Assembly: GCA_003448685.1 (NCBI GenBank)
Contig: DLXW01000311.1
Span: 2,391 to 20,558 of the forward strand
Direction of reading: 5' to 3'
Source: Cyanothece sp. UBA12306
GTDB lineage: Bacteria; Cyanobacteriota; Cyanobacteriia; Cyanobacteriales; Microcystaceae
Length of the DNA: 18,168 nucleotides
A program made the position numbers and the translations under genes. The notes below the pieces were generated by a model. It ran no database searches and had not been told where the DNA came from. It saw only the letters and a list, made by a program, of their open reading frames with translations. This document shows positions 6,936 to 13,780 of this stretch, piece by piece. Numbering within the stretch: position 1 is the first letter of the stretch; every line of letters starts with the position of its first letter.

Positions 6936-7610
6936 TCATTCATAATTGAGATTTTGTTGTTTTACCAAGTCCACACCGCGAGAGGTTCCGAGACGAGTTG
7001 CCCCTGCTTCAATCAAATCTAAGGCTTGTTCTATAGTCTTAATACCCCCAGAGGCTTTAATTCCAACCCTTCCTTTTGATATTTGTTTAAGATAACGCAC
7101 ATCTTCCACTGTTGCCCCTCCAAACCATCCGCTACTGGTTTTGAGATAGGCGGCCCCTGCATCCATACAAATTTCAGCAGCGAGTCGTTTTTCAGTATCC
7201 GTCAGTAAATTGGTTTCTAAGATGACTTTAATGGTTTGTTGGGTTTCCTCACAAATGGCTGCTATTTCTTGATAAATGGCTTCGGAACGTCCTTCTTTTA
7301 ACCAACCCAAGTTGATCATCACATCGAATTCTGTTGCCCCATTTTCCACTGCTTCTTGCGCTTCATAGAGTTTGACTGCTGAGGTGGTGGCCCCTGTGGG
7401 AAAGCCAATTACAACGCAAACTTGAGGGGGTTTATCTTTGAGTAATTCTACTGCTTGACTGACTGCGCAGGGATAAACACAGACCGTGGGAAAGCCATAT
7501 TGATCGGCTTGTTGACAATATTGTTCAATCTCTGGGGCGATCGCGGTAGGATTGAGTACAGCATGATCGATATAACTAGCAATGTCAATTTCTGAATTAG
7601 CGATCGCCAT
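6936..7610 (-). CDS. deoC: Deoxyribose-phosphate aldolase
   Basis: DeoC cleaves 2-deoxyribose 5-phosphate to glyceraldehyde 3-phosphate and acetaldehyde in deoxynucleoside catabolism. The 224-residue chain is a complete class I aldolase TIM barrel. The Schiff-base lysine is K157 in [10 protein letters not shown], the second catalytic lysine is K185 in GIKASGG, and D96 in EFDVMIN completes the site. The ATG at 7610 is preceded by AGAGGA seven bases upstream, which fixes the start. A HIP1 site (7600-7607) overlaps the first codons. It is the first gene of the minus-strand group with recO and the MFS transporter. An accessory region with palindromic repeats begins directly upstream. Confidence 0.95.
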   Translation of the reverse strand: MAIANSEIDIASYIDHAVLNPTAIAPEIEQYCQQADQYGFPTVCVYPCAVSQAVELLKDKPPQVCVVIGFPTGATTSAVKLYEAQEAVENGATEFDVMINLGWLKEGRSEAIYQEIAAICEETQQTIKVILETNLLTDTEKRLAAEICMDAGAAYLKTSSGWFGGATVEDVRYLKQISKGRVGIKASGGIKTIEQALDLIEAGATRLGTSRGVDLVKQQNLNYE

Positions 7611-7670
7611 AATAATTCCTCTATTAGGGATTCTCTATTCATTGTCCCCTAAAATGCGCCATTAGCGTAG

Positions 7671-7732
7671 GACGGGTTAGACGGCCATAATCTTTGCTAG
7701 GACTTGAATTTAACAATCCGTCGTAACCCATC
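7671..7732. repeat. Palindromic repeat, MITE-like, unit A
   Basis: The left arm GACGGGTTAGACGG (7671-7684) is complementary to the right arm CCGTCGTAACCCATC (7718-7732), apart from one inserted base and one mismatch. Arms containing GGGTTA/TAACCC and CCGTC recur between genes in many cyanobacterial genomes. No open frame lies inside. I infer a non-coding, MITE-like dispersed palindrome. Confidence 0.55.
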
Positions 7733-7796
7733 ATTTTAGATATGTCAGGCTACTAATTAATGTTTTATTTACAAACACTCTCTTCGGTTAGCTTTT

Positions 7797-7862
7797 GTAG
7801 AGTGGGCAAAAGGATAGGATTTGAGGTAAAAATGTTAAATGATTAAAATTTGCCCACCCTAC
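7797..7862. repeat. Palindromic repeat, MITE-like, unit B
   Basis: GTAGAGTGGGCAAA (7797-7810) and TTTGCCCACCCTAC (7849-7862) are complementary at 13 of 14 positions across a 38-base AT-rich centre. The GTAGGGTGGGCA-type arm is a familiar dispersed palindrome in cyanobacteria. Its right arm ends four bases before the remnant frame at 7866, suggesting that it cut off the 5' part of a gene. Confidence 0.6.
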
Positions 7863-7865
7863 TAA

Positions 7866-8003
7866 GGTGGCTTGTTTCAATTGTTGCAAGTCCAATATTA
7901 TTGGGAAGAGATTCTGCAATATTCTGTTGATTTAGGAACTCAATATTCCCTAAAAGAACATTTACGAGAACCTGTATTAAATGATTTAATTTATGCCTTA
8001 TGA
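7866..8003 (+). pseudogene. Short gene remnant overlapping the ROCO start
   Basis: A 45-codon frame runs from just after the palindrome (in-frame TAA at 7863-7865) to TGA at 8001-8003. The peptide looks protein-like, with YYWEEILQYSVDLGTQY and then LREPVLNDLIYAL. There is no ATG, only TTG codons at 7872, 7881 and 7884. Its stop overlaps the ROCO ATG in an ATGA arrangement typical of translationally coupled genes. I do not recognise the family. The likeliest reading is the C-terminus of a gene that once preceded the ROCO gene and lost its 5' end to the palindrome. A small functional leader peptide is less likely. Confidence 0.4.
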
Positions 8004-10138
8004 GTGATGTTCCACCTGATGTAATCGCCAAAATAAAAAAAGCTAAAGAGAAAAATTTAACTACACTTGATTTATCTCGTAGTAAATTAATAAAAGTCCC
8101 TAAATCCTTGGGGCAATTAACTAATTTAGCAACACTTGATTTACGAGGTAATCAAATAGTAGAATTGACTAAATTCCTGGGAAATTTAACTAATTTAACT
8201 AAACTTAATTTATCTAATAATCAAATAACAAAACTACCTGAATCTCTGGAAAAGTTGACTCATTTAACTGAAGTCAATTTATGGAATAATCGAATAAAAG
8301 AACTGCCTGAATCTATGGAAAGATTAACTTATTTAACTAAACTTAGTTTACGACAGAATCAAATCACAGAACTACCTAAATCTATCGGACAGTTGACTAA
8401 TTTAACTGAACTCAATTTATGGGGTAATCAAATAATAGAACTACCTGAATCTATCGGGCAGTTAACTAATTTAGCAACACTTGATTTACGAGGTAATCAA
8501 ATAGCAAAAATCCCTGGATCTATCGGACAGTTGACTAATTTAAACTACCTTGATTTACTGCATAATAAATTAACCATTATTCCTGATAACATAAGTCAAA
8601 TCATCAATTTAGAAATATTTATTTTAAGCAATAATTTACTATCTTCTTTACCAAATACTATGGGTGAATTAAAAAACTTAAGAGAGTTATCTTTTCCTAA
8701 AAATCAAATAAAATATTTACCAGAATCTATTGCTAAATTACCTAAACTCAGAAAAATAGCCTTAAGTTCTAACCCATTAGAAACTCCTCCAATGGAAGTG
8801 TGTAGAAAAGGAATTGACACAATTAAAGAATACTTTCAACAACTCGAACAAGAAGGAAAAGACTATCTTTATGAAGCAAAATTATTAATAGTTGGTGAAC
8901 CAGGTGCAGGAAAAACCACCTTAGCAAAAAAAATACAAGACTCAGACTATCAACTACAAGAAGAAGATTCTACTAAAGGAATTGATGTTATTCAGTACAA
9001 CTTTCCCCTCAAAAATGGACAAAACTTTAGAGTAAATATTTGGGACTTTGGAGGACAAGAAATTTACAAAGAAACCCATCAATTTTTCCTCACCAAGCGT
9101 TCCCTTTATACCTTAGTTCTTGATAGTCGTAAAGAAGACGACAATTGTCATTACTGGTTAAATATCGTAGAACTTCTCACCGAAGATAGTCCCGTCTTAA
9201 TTATTAAAAATGAGAGACAAGATAGACAAAAAGAAATTAATGAAAATGCCTTAAGGGGAAGATTTAACAACTTAAAAGAAACCTTAGCAACCAACCTATT
9301 AACCAAGCGTGGTTTACCCCAAATATTAAATAAAATAGAACATTATATTAGCAATCTTGACCATGTAGGTGATGTCCTTCCCAAAACCTGGAAAAGAGTA
9401 CGAGAAGTCTTAGAAAAAGATCACCGTAATTATATTAGTCTTCAACAATATCTAGATATTTGTCAAGAAAATGGCTTTAAAAAACGAGAAGATAAATTAC
9501 AATTAAGTGGGTATTTACATGATTTAGGAGTTTGTTTACATTTCCAAGAAGACCCCTTATTAAATAAAACTGTTATTCTCAAACCAGAATGGGGAACTGC
9601 TGCTGTTTATCGAGTTTTAGATAATACAACAGTTGTCAATAATAAAGGGAAATTCACTAAAAATGATTTAGCTAATATTTGGGATGAAGATGAATATATG
9701 GAGATGCGCGATGAACTTCTGCAACTGATGGTAAATTTTAAACTTTGCTATGAAATACCTGGACAAAAACACACCTATATTGCCCCACAATTATTAAGTA
9801 ATAACCAACCAGATTATAGTCAATTATGGGATAACAATAATAACTTAATTTTACGCTACACCTATGAATTTATGCCCAAAGGAATTATTACCCAATTTAT
9901 TGTAGTGATGCACAAAGATATAGAACAACAAAAATACGTTTGGAAAAGTGGGGTACTTCTCAATAAAGATCAAACCAAAGCAGAAGTTATCAAAAATTAT
10001 GATAAAAGGGAGATTAAAATTAGAGTTTTTGGTCAAAATAAACGAGATTTAATGACTATAGTTACCCATGAAATTGATAAAATACATAATGTTTATAAAC
10101 GGTTGAAATGTAGTAAATTAATTCCTTGTAATTGTTAG
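8000..10138 (+). CDS. LRR-ROC-COR GTPase (ROCO protein), ended early by an in-frame TAG
   Basis: The 712-residue product has eleven 23-residue leucine-rich repeats (about 18-270), a ROC GTPase domain (about 290-460) and a COR region (about 460-712). The ROC domain shows P-loop GEPGAGKT (299-306), switch II DFGGQE (349-354) and IIKNE (401-405) at the guanine-specificity position. ROCO proteins are GTP-switched, dimerising multidomain proteins. With an LRR sensor, this layout resembles NLR-type immune receptors and is common in cyanobacteria. The chain stops at PCNC, where the family normally continues, and the frame beyond the TAG still reads as ROCO-like sequence. The ATG at 8000 overlaps an upstream stop codon (ATGA) and lacks a Shine-Dalgarno. 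Domain calls are firm; a role in defence is inferred from architecture and from the overlapping nuclease gene downstream. Confidence 0.93.
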   Translation: MSDVPPDVIAKIKKAKEKNLTTLDLSRSKLIKVPKSLGQLTNLATLDLRGNQIVELTKFLGNLTNLTKLNLSNNQITKLPESLEKLTHLTEVNLWNNRIKELPESMERLTYLTKLSLRQNQITELPKSIGQLTNLTELNLWGNQIIELPESIGQLTNLATLDLRGNQIAKIPGSIGQLTNLNYLDLLHNKLTIIPDNISQIINLEIFILSNNLLSSLPNTMGELKNLRELSFPKNQIKYLPESIAKLPKLRKIALSSNPLETPPMEVCRKGIDTIKEYFQQLEQEGKDYLYEAKLLIVGEPGAGKTTLAKKIQDSDYQLQEEDSTKGIDVIQYNFPLKNGQNFRVNIWDFGGQEIYKETHQFFLTKRSLYTLVLDSRKEDDNCHYWLNIVELLTEDSPVLIIKNERQDRQKEINENALRGRFNNLKETLATNLLTKRGLPQILNKIEHYISNLDHVGDVLPKTWKRVREVLEKDHRNYISLQQYLDICQENGFKKREDKLQLSGYLHDLGVCLHFQEDPLLNKTVILKPEWGTAAVYRVLDNTTVVNNKGKFTKNDLANIWDEDEYMEMRDELLQLMVNFKLCYEIPGQKHTYIAPQLLSNNQPDYSQLWDNNNNLILRYTYEFMPKGIITQFIVVMHKDIEQQKYVWKSGVLLNKDQTKAEVIKNYDKREIKIRVFGQNKRDLMTIVTHEIDKIHNVYKRLKCSKLIPCNC
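8117..8504 (+). repeat. Recently copied leucine-rich repeat unit within the ROCO gene
   Basis: The 43 bases at 8117-8159 recur exactly at 8462-8504, 345 bases (five 69-base repeat units) apart. The repeats between them have diverged more. Exact identity over this length in one pair suggests recent duplication or gene conversion in the ligand-sensing LRR array. Confidence 0.75.
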
Positions 10139-10381
10139 ACATGCAAAAATAGTCAAAATCCTCATTTTTATGAATATAATAAACTAAGAGAACGAATTGC
10201 TAATCAAAAAGATACTATCGAATGTGGCAAACCTCCTTATCAGGATGTTAATGTTCAGGGTTTGATTTACCGTACTTTTAAAAGAGAGCAATTTAACCGT
10301 GAAAATTCACAAAAAAGCCAGGATGAGTTAGAATCAAAATACAACAAGAATATTGTTATTAATCTAGAAGGAGATACCTTT
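10136..10381 (+). pseudogene. Continuation of the ROCO frame beyond an in-frame TAG
   Basis: After TAG (10136-10138) the same frame stays open without another stop to 10783. The first part reads TCKNSQNPHFYEYNKLRERI and later ECGKPPYQDVNVQGL, which looks like a normal C-terminal extension of cyanobacterial ROCO proteins. The PCNC just before the TAG and TC just after it would together make a cysteine cluster. One base change from a sense codon (AAG, CAG, GAG or TCG) would create this TAG. No start codon with a Shine-Dalgarno precedes this piece; TTG at 10262 is the first candidate. It is probably the severed tail of the ROCO protein, unless the TAG is read through. Confidence 0.7.
10368..10373 (+). 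promoter_or_regulatory. Strong Shine-Dalgarno inside the ROCO frame
   Basis: AAGGAG, in the context AGAAGGAG, lies eight bases before ATG 10382. It is one of the best ribosome binding sites in the window and selects 10382 over the TTG at 10262 as the start of the small downstream protein. Confidence 0.7.
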
Positions 10382-10783
10382 ATGAAACCAGAAGGAAACA
10401 TCTATCAACAAAGTGGCAAAATAGGAATAGGTCACATCAGTGGAGGAGAAATCAAAGATGATGTAATAGTTGCTGGTGAATATAATGAAGCAGAAAAGCA
10501 AAATTTAGCCCAAGCAGCAGCAGAAATTCAAAACCTATTAAAACAATTAGAAACAACTTATGATACAAATACTTTTAATGGAAAAGTTGCCATTGCCAAT
10601 AAAATTGTTGAAGAAATTAATAATAATCCTCAATTAAATCAAACTCAAAGAATATTAAGTGCTTTAAAAACAGGAAGTATTCAAGCATTAGACTCATTTT
10701 TAGATCATCCTGCTGCCACTTTTATTATTGCTGCATTAGAAGATTGGAAAAATACCAGAGGAAATCAAAATGTCATTCAGTAA
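10382..10783 (+). CDS. Small cyanobacterial accessory-domain protein of the ROCO operon
   Basis: The 133-residue product starts at the ATG behind a strong Shine-Dalgarno. The N-terminal part (about 5-35) is Gly-rich and probably beta (QQSGKIGIGHISGGEI). The rest (about 36-125) is helical, with AAAEIQNLLKQLETTYDT followed by SALKTGSIQALDSFLDHPA. I recall this helical module in cyanobacteria both as a short stand-alone protein and fused to regulatory NTPases. It has no recognisable catalytic motif, so a connector or adaptor role is likeliest. It is in the same frame as the ROCO gene, so the ancestral or readthrough form may be one protein of about 927 residues. Its last 14 bases overlap the nuclease gene, which implies translational coupling. 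Beginning at TTG 10262 it would have 173 residues. Confidence 0.7.
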   Translation: MKPEGNIYQQSGKIGIGHISGGEIKDDVIVAGEYNEAEKQNLAQAAAEIQNLLKQLETTYDTNTFNGKVAIANKIVEEINNNPQLNQTQRILSALKTGSIQALDSFLDHPAATFIIAALEDWKNTRGNQNVIQ

Positions 10784-11390
10784 TTATAAAAATATTGGTA
10801 AAGTTATCCAAGAATTTCAAGTTATCTATAGGGAATCAAATTTTATTGTAGAAGTTCCTTTTAAGATTCCTAACTATTTCCGAGAAGACTTAAAATTCGT
10901 TATGCAAGAAGGAATTGTGGATAATTCAGAATATGCCATTTGCGAAAATTTAATTTATCCCATTCTCAAAGAAGTTTGGAAATGCTATTGTCAAAAATTC
11001 ACCTTATGGAGTCATCAAGCATTAACTTATGATGATAATCTTTCTGGTTTCCCCGAATATATTTTAGCCCAACGTTCTCCCCTAGGTAAAGTAGTCTTTG
11101 ATCAGCCTTATTTTTTATTAGTTGAAGCTAAACAAGACAAATTTGATGAAGGATGGGGGCAATGTTTAGCAGAAATGGTAGCTGCAAAGCGGTTAAATGA
11201 AGTTTCCAAAATAACCGTATTTGGCATTGTTTCTAATGGAAAAATATGGCAATTTGGCAAATTGGAATCTCAACATTTTATTCAACAAGTTATTCCCTAC
11301 ACAATTTATAATTTAGACTCTCTTTTTGCAGCAGTTAATTATATTTTTCAGCAATGCAAAATACAGCTTGATCAACTTATGGTTGCATAA
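10770..11390 (+). CDS. PD-(D/E)XK-like nuclease of the ROCO operon
   Basis: The 206-residue product carries FPEYILA (94-100), LLVEAK (116-121) and WGQCLAEM (129-136). This matches the beta-hairpin, E-x-K strand and following helix of the restriction-endonuclease fold, with E96, E119 and K121 as the putative metal-binding and catalytic residues. The first acid is Glu where Asp is usual, a conservative change. No membrane segment or DNA-reading domain is visible. The ATG at 10770 has GAGGA seven bases upstream and overlaps the small upstream gene by 14 bases, so the two are almost certainly co-translated. In context it is a plausible effector switched by the ROCO GTPase; that link is inferred. 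It might also be an inactive fold member with a binding role. Confidence 0.7.
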   Translation: MSFSNYKNIGKVIQEFQVIYRESNFIVEVPFKIPNYFREDLKFVMQEGIVDNSEYAICENLIYPILKEVWKCYCQKFTLWSHQALTYDDNLSGFPEYILAQRSPLGKVVFDQPYFLLVEAKQDKFDEGWGQCLAEMVAAKRLNEVSKITVFGIVSNGKIWQFGKLESQHFIQQVIPYTIYNLDSLFAAVNYIFQQCKIQLDQLMVA

Positions 11391-11405
11391 CCTGAAGTTC
11401 ACCAG

Positions 11406-11434
11406 TTGGGATTTTTTCAACTAAAATGTATAAT
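11406..11434 (+). promoter_or_regulatory. Sigma-70-type promoter for the coiled-coil gene
   Basis: TTGGGA (11406-11411; four of six positions match TTGACA) and a perfect TATAAT (11429-11434) are separated by exactly 17 bases. Transcription would begin near 11441, about 30 bases before ATG 11471. It is the clearest promoter in the window and suggests that the 85-residue gene is expressed separately from the ROCO operon. Confidence 0.65.
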
Positions 11435-11470
11435 TGAAGTATAGACAATGTTCTTAAACATTTTGTAACT

Positions 11471-11728
11471 ATGGTAGAAGATCAAGAACCAAATGAAAGA
11501 GATTATGAGATAGATCGTCAATTAAGAAGTCTTAATCGAAGAATTGAACGTCTCGAAGATACTCAAATAACAGGTAGAGAATTGAATCGAGGTTTTGATC
11601 GAGTTTACCAGGAGATTGATCATCTTGAGGATAAAATTGATCGTCTTTATTTAGATTTTGATAAATTTCGAGATGAGATTAATCAAAAATTAGATACCAT
11701 TCTCAAACATATTACTGGCATTAATTAG
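11471..11728 (+). CDS. Small acidic coiled-coil protein, unknown function
   Basis: The 85-residue protein is almost entirely heptad-patterned: RQLRSLNRRIERLEDTQITG, then a second helix running through VYQEIDHLEDKIDRLYLDF to the end KHITGIN. The pieces LEDTQITGRELNR and a terminal HITG recur in a widespread family of short cyanobacterial proteins of unknown role, from memory. It is charged and soluble, with no signal peptide or catalytic motif, and probably oligomerises. It has its own promoter and no evident Shine-Dalgarno. Placement 80 bases after the nuclease gene might mean a functional link, such as an antidote or scaffold, but nothing in the sequence shows that. Confidence 0.75.
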   Translation: MVEDQEPNERDYEIDRQLRSLNRRIERLEDTQITGRELNRGFDRVYQEIDHLEDKIDRLYLDFDKFRDEINQKLDTILKHITGIN

Positions 11729-11759
11729 GATTTGCTAAAGAAATGCCTCAACTAAAAAA

Positions 11760-11779
11760 TTAGAATTTGAAACTTCTAA
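11760..11779. terminator. Weak palindrome between convergent genes
   Basis: TTAGAA (11760-11765) pairs with TTCTAA (11774-11779) in the 65-base gap between the coiled-coil gene and the Uma2 gene, which converge. There is no GC-rich stem or clean T run, so it is only a tentative bidirectional terminator. Confidence 0.25.
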
Positions 11780-11793
11780 CTTCTGATTTCATT

Positions 11794-12369
11794 TTAATGC
11801 CACAACCAAGCTAAATTAAGGGTGAATTGAGGTAGTATTGTTTCTCCAGATAGTTCTAGGGGAGATTGCAATATTTGGACAGGTTGATCTTGACGATAAA
11901 TTTCTATTTGTTGAGTTTGAGGAATAATTAACCAACCCAATTTTACCCCATTGCAGAGGTATTCGCGCATTTTAGCTTGAGCCTGAGGAAGATTATCACT
12001 CGGAGAAAGTAGTTCCAACACAAAATCAGGACACAAAGGCGGAAATTTCTCTTTTTCTTCAGATTTAAGCTTGTCCCAACGTTCTTTTTTTACCCAAGAA
12101 ATATCAGGAGAGCGATCGCTTCCTTGGGGTAGTCGAAAACAAGTAGAAGAATCAAAAATCACCCCCAGTTTAGCTTGACGATTCCAGAAAATGAAATCTG
12201 CCATCAGTTCGGCGTTTTTTCTCCCTGTTTCTCCACCTGTGGGAGGCATAATCACTAAGTCTCCATTGGGGGTACGCTCAAATTTTAGGTCAGGATTTTG
12301 CCGACAGAGGGTATAAAACTGATCTTCGCTGATGGCGATCGCTGGTTTTAGTTTAAGAGTTGTAATCAT
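11794..12369 (-). CDS. Uma2 family nuclease-fold protein (DUF820)
   Basis: The 191-residue protein has the full Uma2/DUF820 pattern: ERTPNGDLVIMPPTGGETG (31-49), SPDISWV (87-93), FVLELLSPSD (116-125), QAKMREYL (131-138) and GWLIIP (145-150). Uma2 proteins adopt the PD-(D/E)XK fold; D89, E119 and K133 are the likely active-site residues. The family is greatly expanded in cyanobacteria and its physiological role is not settled. The ATG at 12369 is 12 bases after the hydroxylase stop on the same strand and has AAGGGA upstream, so the two are probably co-transcribed. A HIP1 site overlaps its 5' end at 12335-12342. Confidence 0.9.
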   Translation of the reverse strand: MITTLKLKPAIAISEDQFYTLCRQNPDLKFERTPNGDLVIMPPTGGETGRKNAELMADFIFWNRQAKLGVIFDSSTCFRLPQGSDRSPDISWVKKERWDKLKSEEKEKFPPLCPDFVLELLSPSDNLPQAQAKMREYLCNGVKLGWLIIPQTQQIEIYRQDQPVQILQSPLELSGETILPQFTLNLAWLWH

Positions 12370-12381
12370 TTTTCCCTTGAA

Positions 12382-13626
12382 CTAATTTTGGGCTAATGTT
12401 GGTTTTTTCCCGAGTAATCCTGTCATTAATTGCAGAGAAAGTTTTTTAACTAAAGGAATACTACGGAGTAACCATAATCCAAAACGACGCACGATCATTA
12501 AAGGTAACCAATTATTAGAAAATAGACGATCTAAAAAGTCAGTAAAGCCTAAAATTATCCAATTTTCTGGTTTGCGCCAGCTTTCATAGCGTTTTAAAAC
12601 AGCTAAATTTCCGATATCTTCCCCTTTTTGATGAGCTTTTTGCAATATTTCAGCCAAAGCTGCCCCATCCCTAATACCAAGGTTTAAACCCTGTCCACCC
12701 AAAGGATGGCAACAATGGGCAGCATCTCCCACTAAAGCCAATCTAGAATTAGTATATCTTTGACTTTGCATTAATTGGACAGGAAACAAAAAGCGATCGC
12801 TGACCAATTCTAATTCCCCTAAAACTCCTCCTGTTCGTTCGTATAACTGGGCTAAAAATTCTTTTTCATCTAATTCTTTTATCGCTTTTGCTTGACTGTG
12901 GGGTGCAGTCCAAACGATCTGACAACGATTATCACGGAGGGGTAAAATTCCCATGGGTCCCGAATACCAAAACCGTTCAAAGGCGATATCATTGCTCGGA
13001 GCATGGTGTTTAACGGTAAAAGCAACGCAAGATTGCCAATATTTCCAACCTTGGGTTTTAATGCCTGCTGCTGAACGAATAGGCGATCGCGCTCCATCAG
13101 CACCAATGACTAATTTACTACGGATTTGCTGTAATTTTTCGGCAGTTTTAACGGTTAATATCGCTTCTGTCTCTTGATAGTCTACTGCTATTACTTCAGC
13201 AGGACATAACCATTGAATTTGAGGAGATTGGGCGATCGCATTTTGTAGAGCTTGCAAAATGACCCGATGTTCTGCAACATAGCCTAAATAATCGGTTCCT
13301 AGGTCACTGGGTTGGAAATTAACTATCCCTTGATGATCAGCATCTGAAAGACGAATGGAGCGAAATTTGCCTATCTGGGGCAGTATTTTCTCCCAGACCC
13401 CAATTGAATCAAAAATCCTTCCAGACAACAGTGAGAGAGCATAAGCTTGGGGTTTGCTGGCAGCTTTGGGTTGTGATTGTGCTTCAATAATAGTAACGTT
13501 TAACCCAGAATCTTTGAGGGCAGTTGCTAAGGTTGCACCGACAATTCCTCCTCCTACGATAACAAGATCACAGGTTAAAGTGGGGTTCAAAAGTGATGGG
13601 GAAGATTCTAGTTTAACAGAGGTCAT
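12382..13626 (-). CDS. FAD-dependent aromatic hydroxylase, UbiH/Coq6 family
   Basis: The 414-residue flavoprotein monooxygenase has the three family signatures: the FAD GxGxxG loop VGGGIVG (24-30), GADGARS (175-181), and GDAAH (300-304) followed by PLGGQGLN. UbiH/Coq6 enzymes hydroxylate the ring of quinone precursors. Cyanobacteria make plastoquinone and phylloquinone rather than ubiquinone, so the true substrate here is uncertain; a prenylquinone or related aromatic compound is the safest guess. The C-terminal residues (about 365-405) are hydrophobic and basic and could touch the membrane where such substrates lie. The ATG at 13626 gives the expected N-terminus for the Rossmann strand near residue 20. 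Downstream it is followed closely by the Uma2 gene. Confidence 0.9.
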   Translation of the reverse strand: MTSVKLESSPSLLNPTLTCDLVIVGGGIVGATLATALKDSGLNVTIIEAQSQPKAASKPQAYALSLLSGRIFDSIGVWEKILPQIGKFRSIRLSDADHQGIVNFQPSDLGTDYLGYVAEHRVILQALQNAIAQSPQIQWLCPAEVIAVDYQETEAILTVKTAEKLQQIRSKLVIGADGARSPIRSAAGIKTQGWKYWQSCVAFTVKHHAPSNDIAFERFWYSGPMGILPLRDNRCQIVWTAPHSQAKAIKELDEKEFLAQLYERTGGVLGELELVSDRFLFPVQLMQSQRYTNSRLALVGDAAHCCHPLGGQGLNLGIRDGAALAEILQKAHQKGEDIGNLAVLKRYESWRKPENWIILGFTDFLDRLFSNNWLPLMIVRRFGLWLLRSIPLVKKLSLQLMTGLLGKKPTLAQN

Positions 13627-13752
13627 TCTTCAGATTATCTTCAAAAAATGATGGCAAATACACTCTTTAATTGTGACGCGAATTTTCTGAAGATGCAAGC
13701 AACAGTAAGCTACACAAAGATAAAATACCGAAAATTTTCAGCATTTCCGAAG

Positions 13753-13780
13753 CTCCCTACTCCCCATACCCTAAACCCTG
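13753..13780. repeat. Heptad repeats between the hydroxylase gene and purF
   Basis: Four degenerate heptads CTCCCTA, CTCCCCA, TACCCTA and AACCCTG stand head to tail in the 238-base gap upstream of the hydroxylase gene. Small open frames crossing this region look like chance. A weak 6-bp stem (CGTGAG with CTCACG) is also present between 13806 and 13838, but it has no T run and I do not call it a terminator. Confidence 0.6.

Larger units (their letters stand above)
7611..7999. other. Intergenic region between divergent deoC and the ROCO operon
   Basis: About 390 bases hold two palindromic repeat units (7671-7732 and 7797-7862) and a 45-codon gene remnant (7866-8003), described separately. I see no convincing sigma-70 promoter for the ROCO gene and no Shine-Dalgarno before its ATG. 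A minus-strand open frame at 7843-8031 runs antisense to the remnant and has no protein-like character. Confidence 0.6.

Noticed and set aside
7843..8031. Minus-strand open frame overlapping the ROCO start
   Set aside because: Runs through a palindromic repeat and antisense to the remnant and ROCO frames; no protein-like pattern or ribosome binding site.
10262..10381. TTG at 10262 as the start of the small accessory protein
   Set aside because: It has no Shine-Dalgarno, and the sequence from 10139 through this TTG reads as a ROCO tail. ATG 10382 has AAGGAG at ideal spacing.
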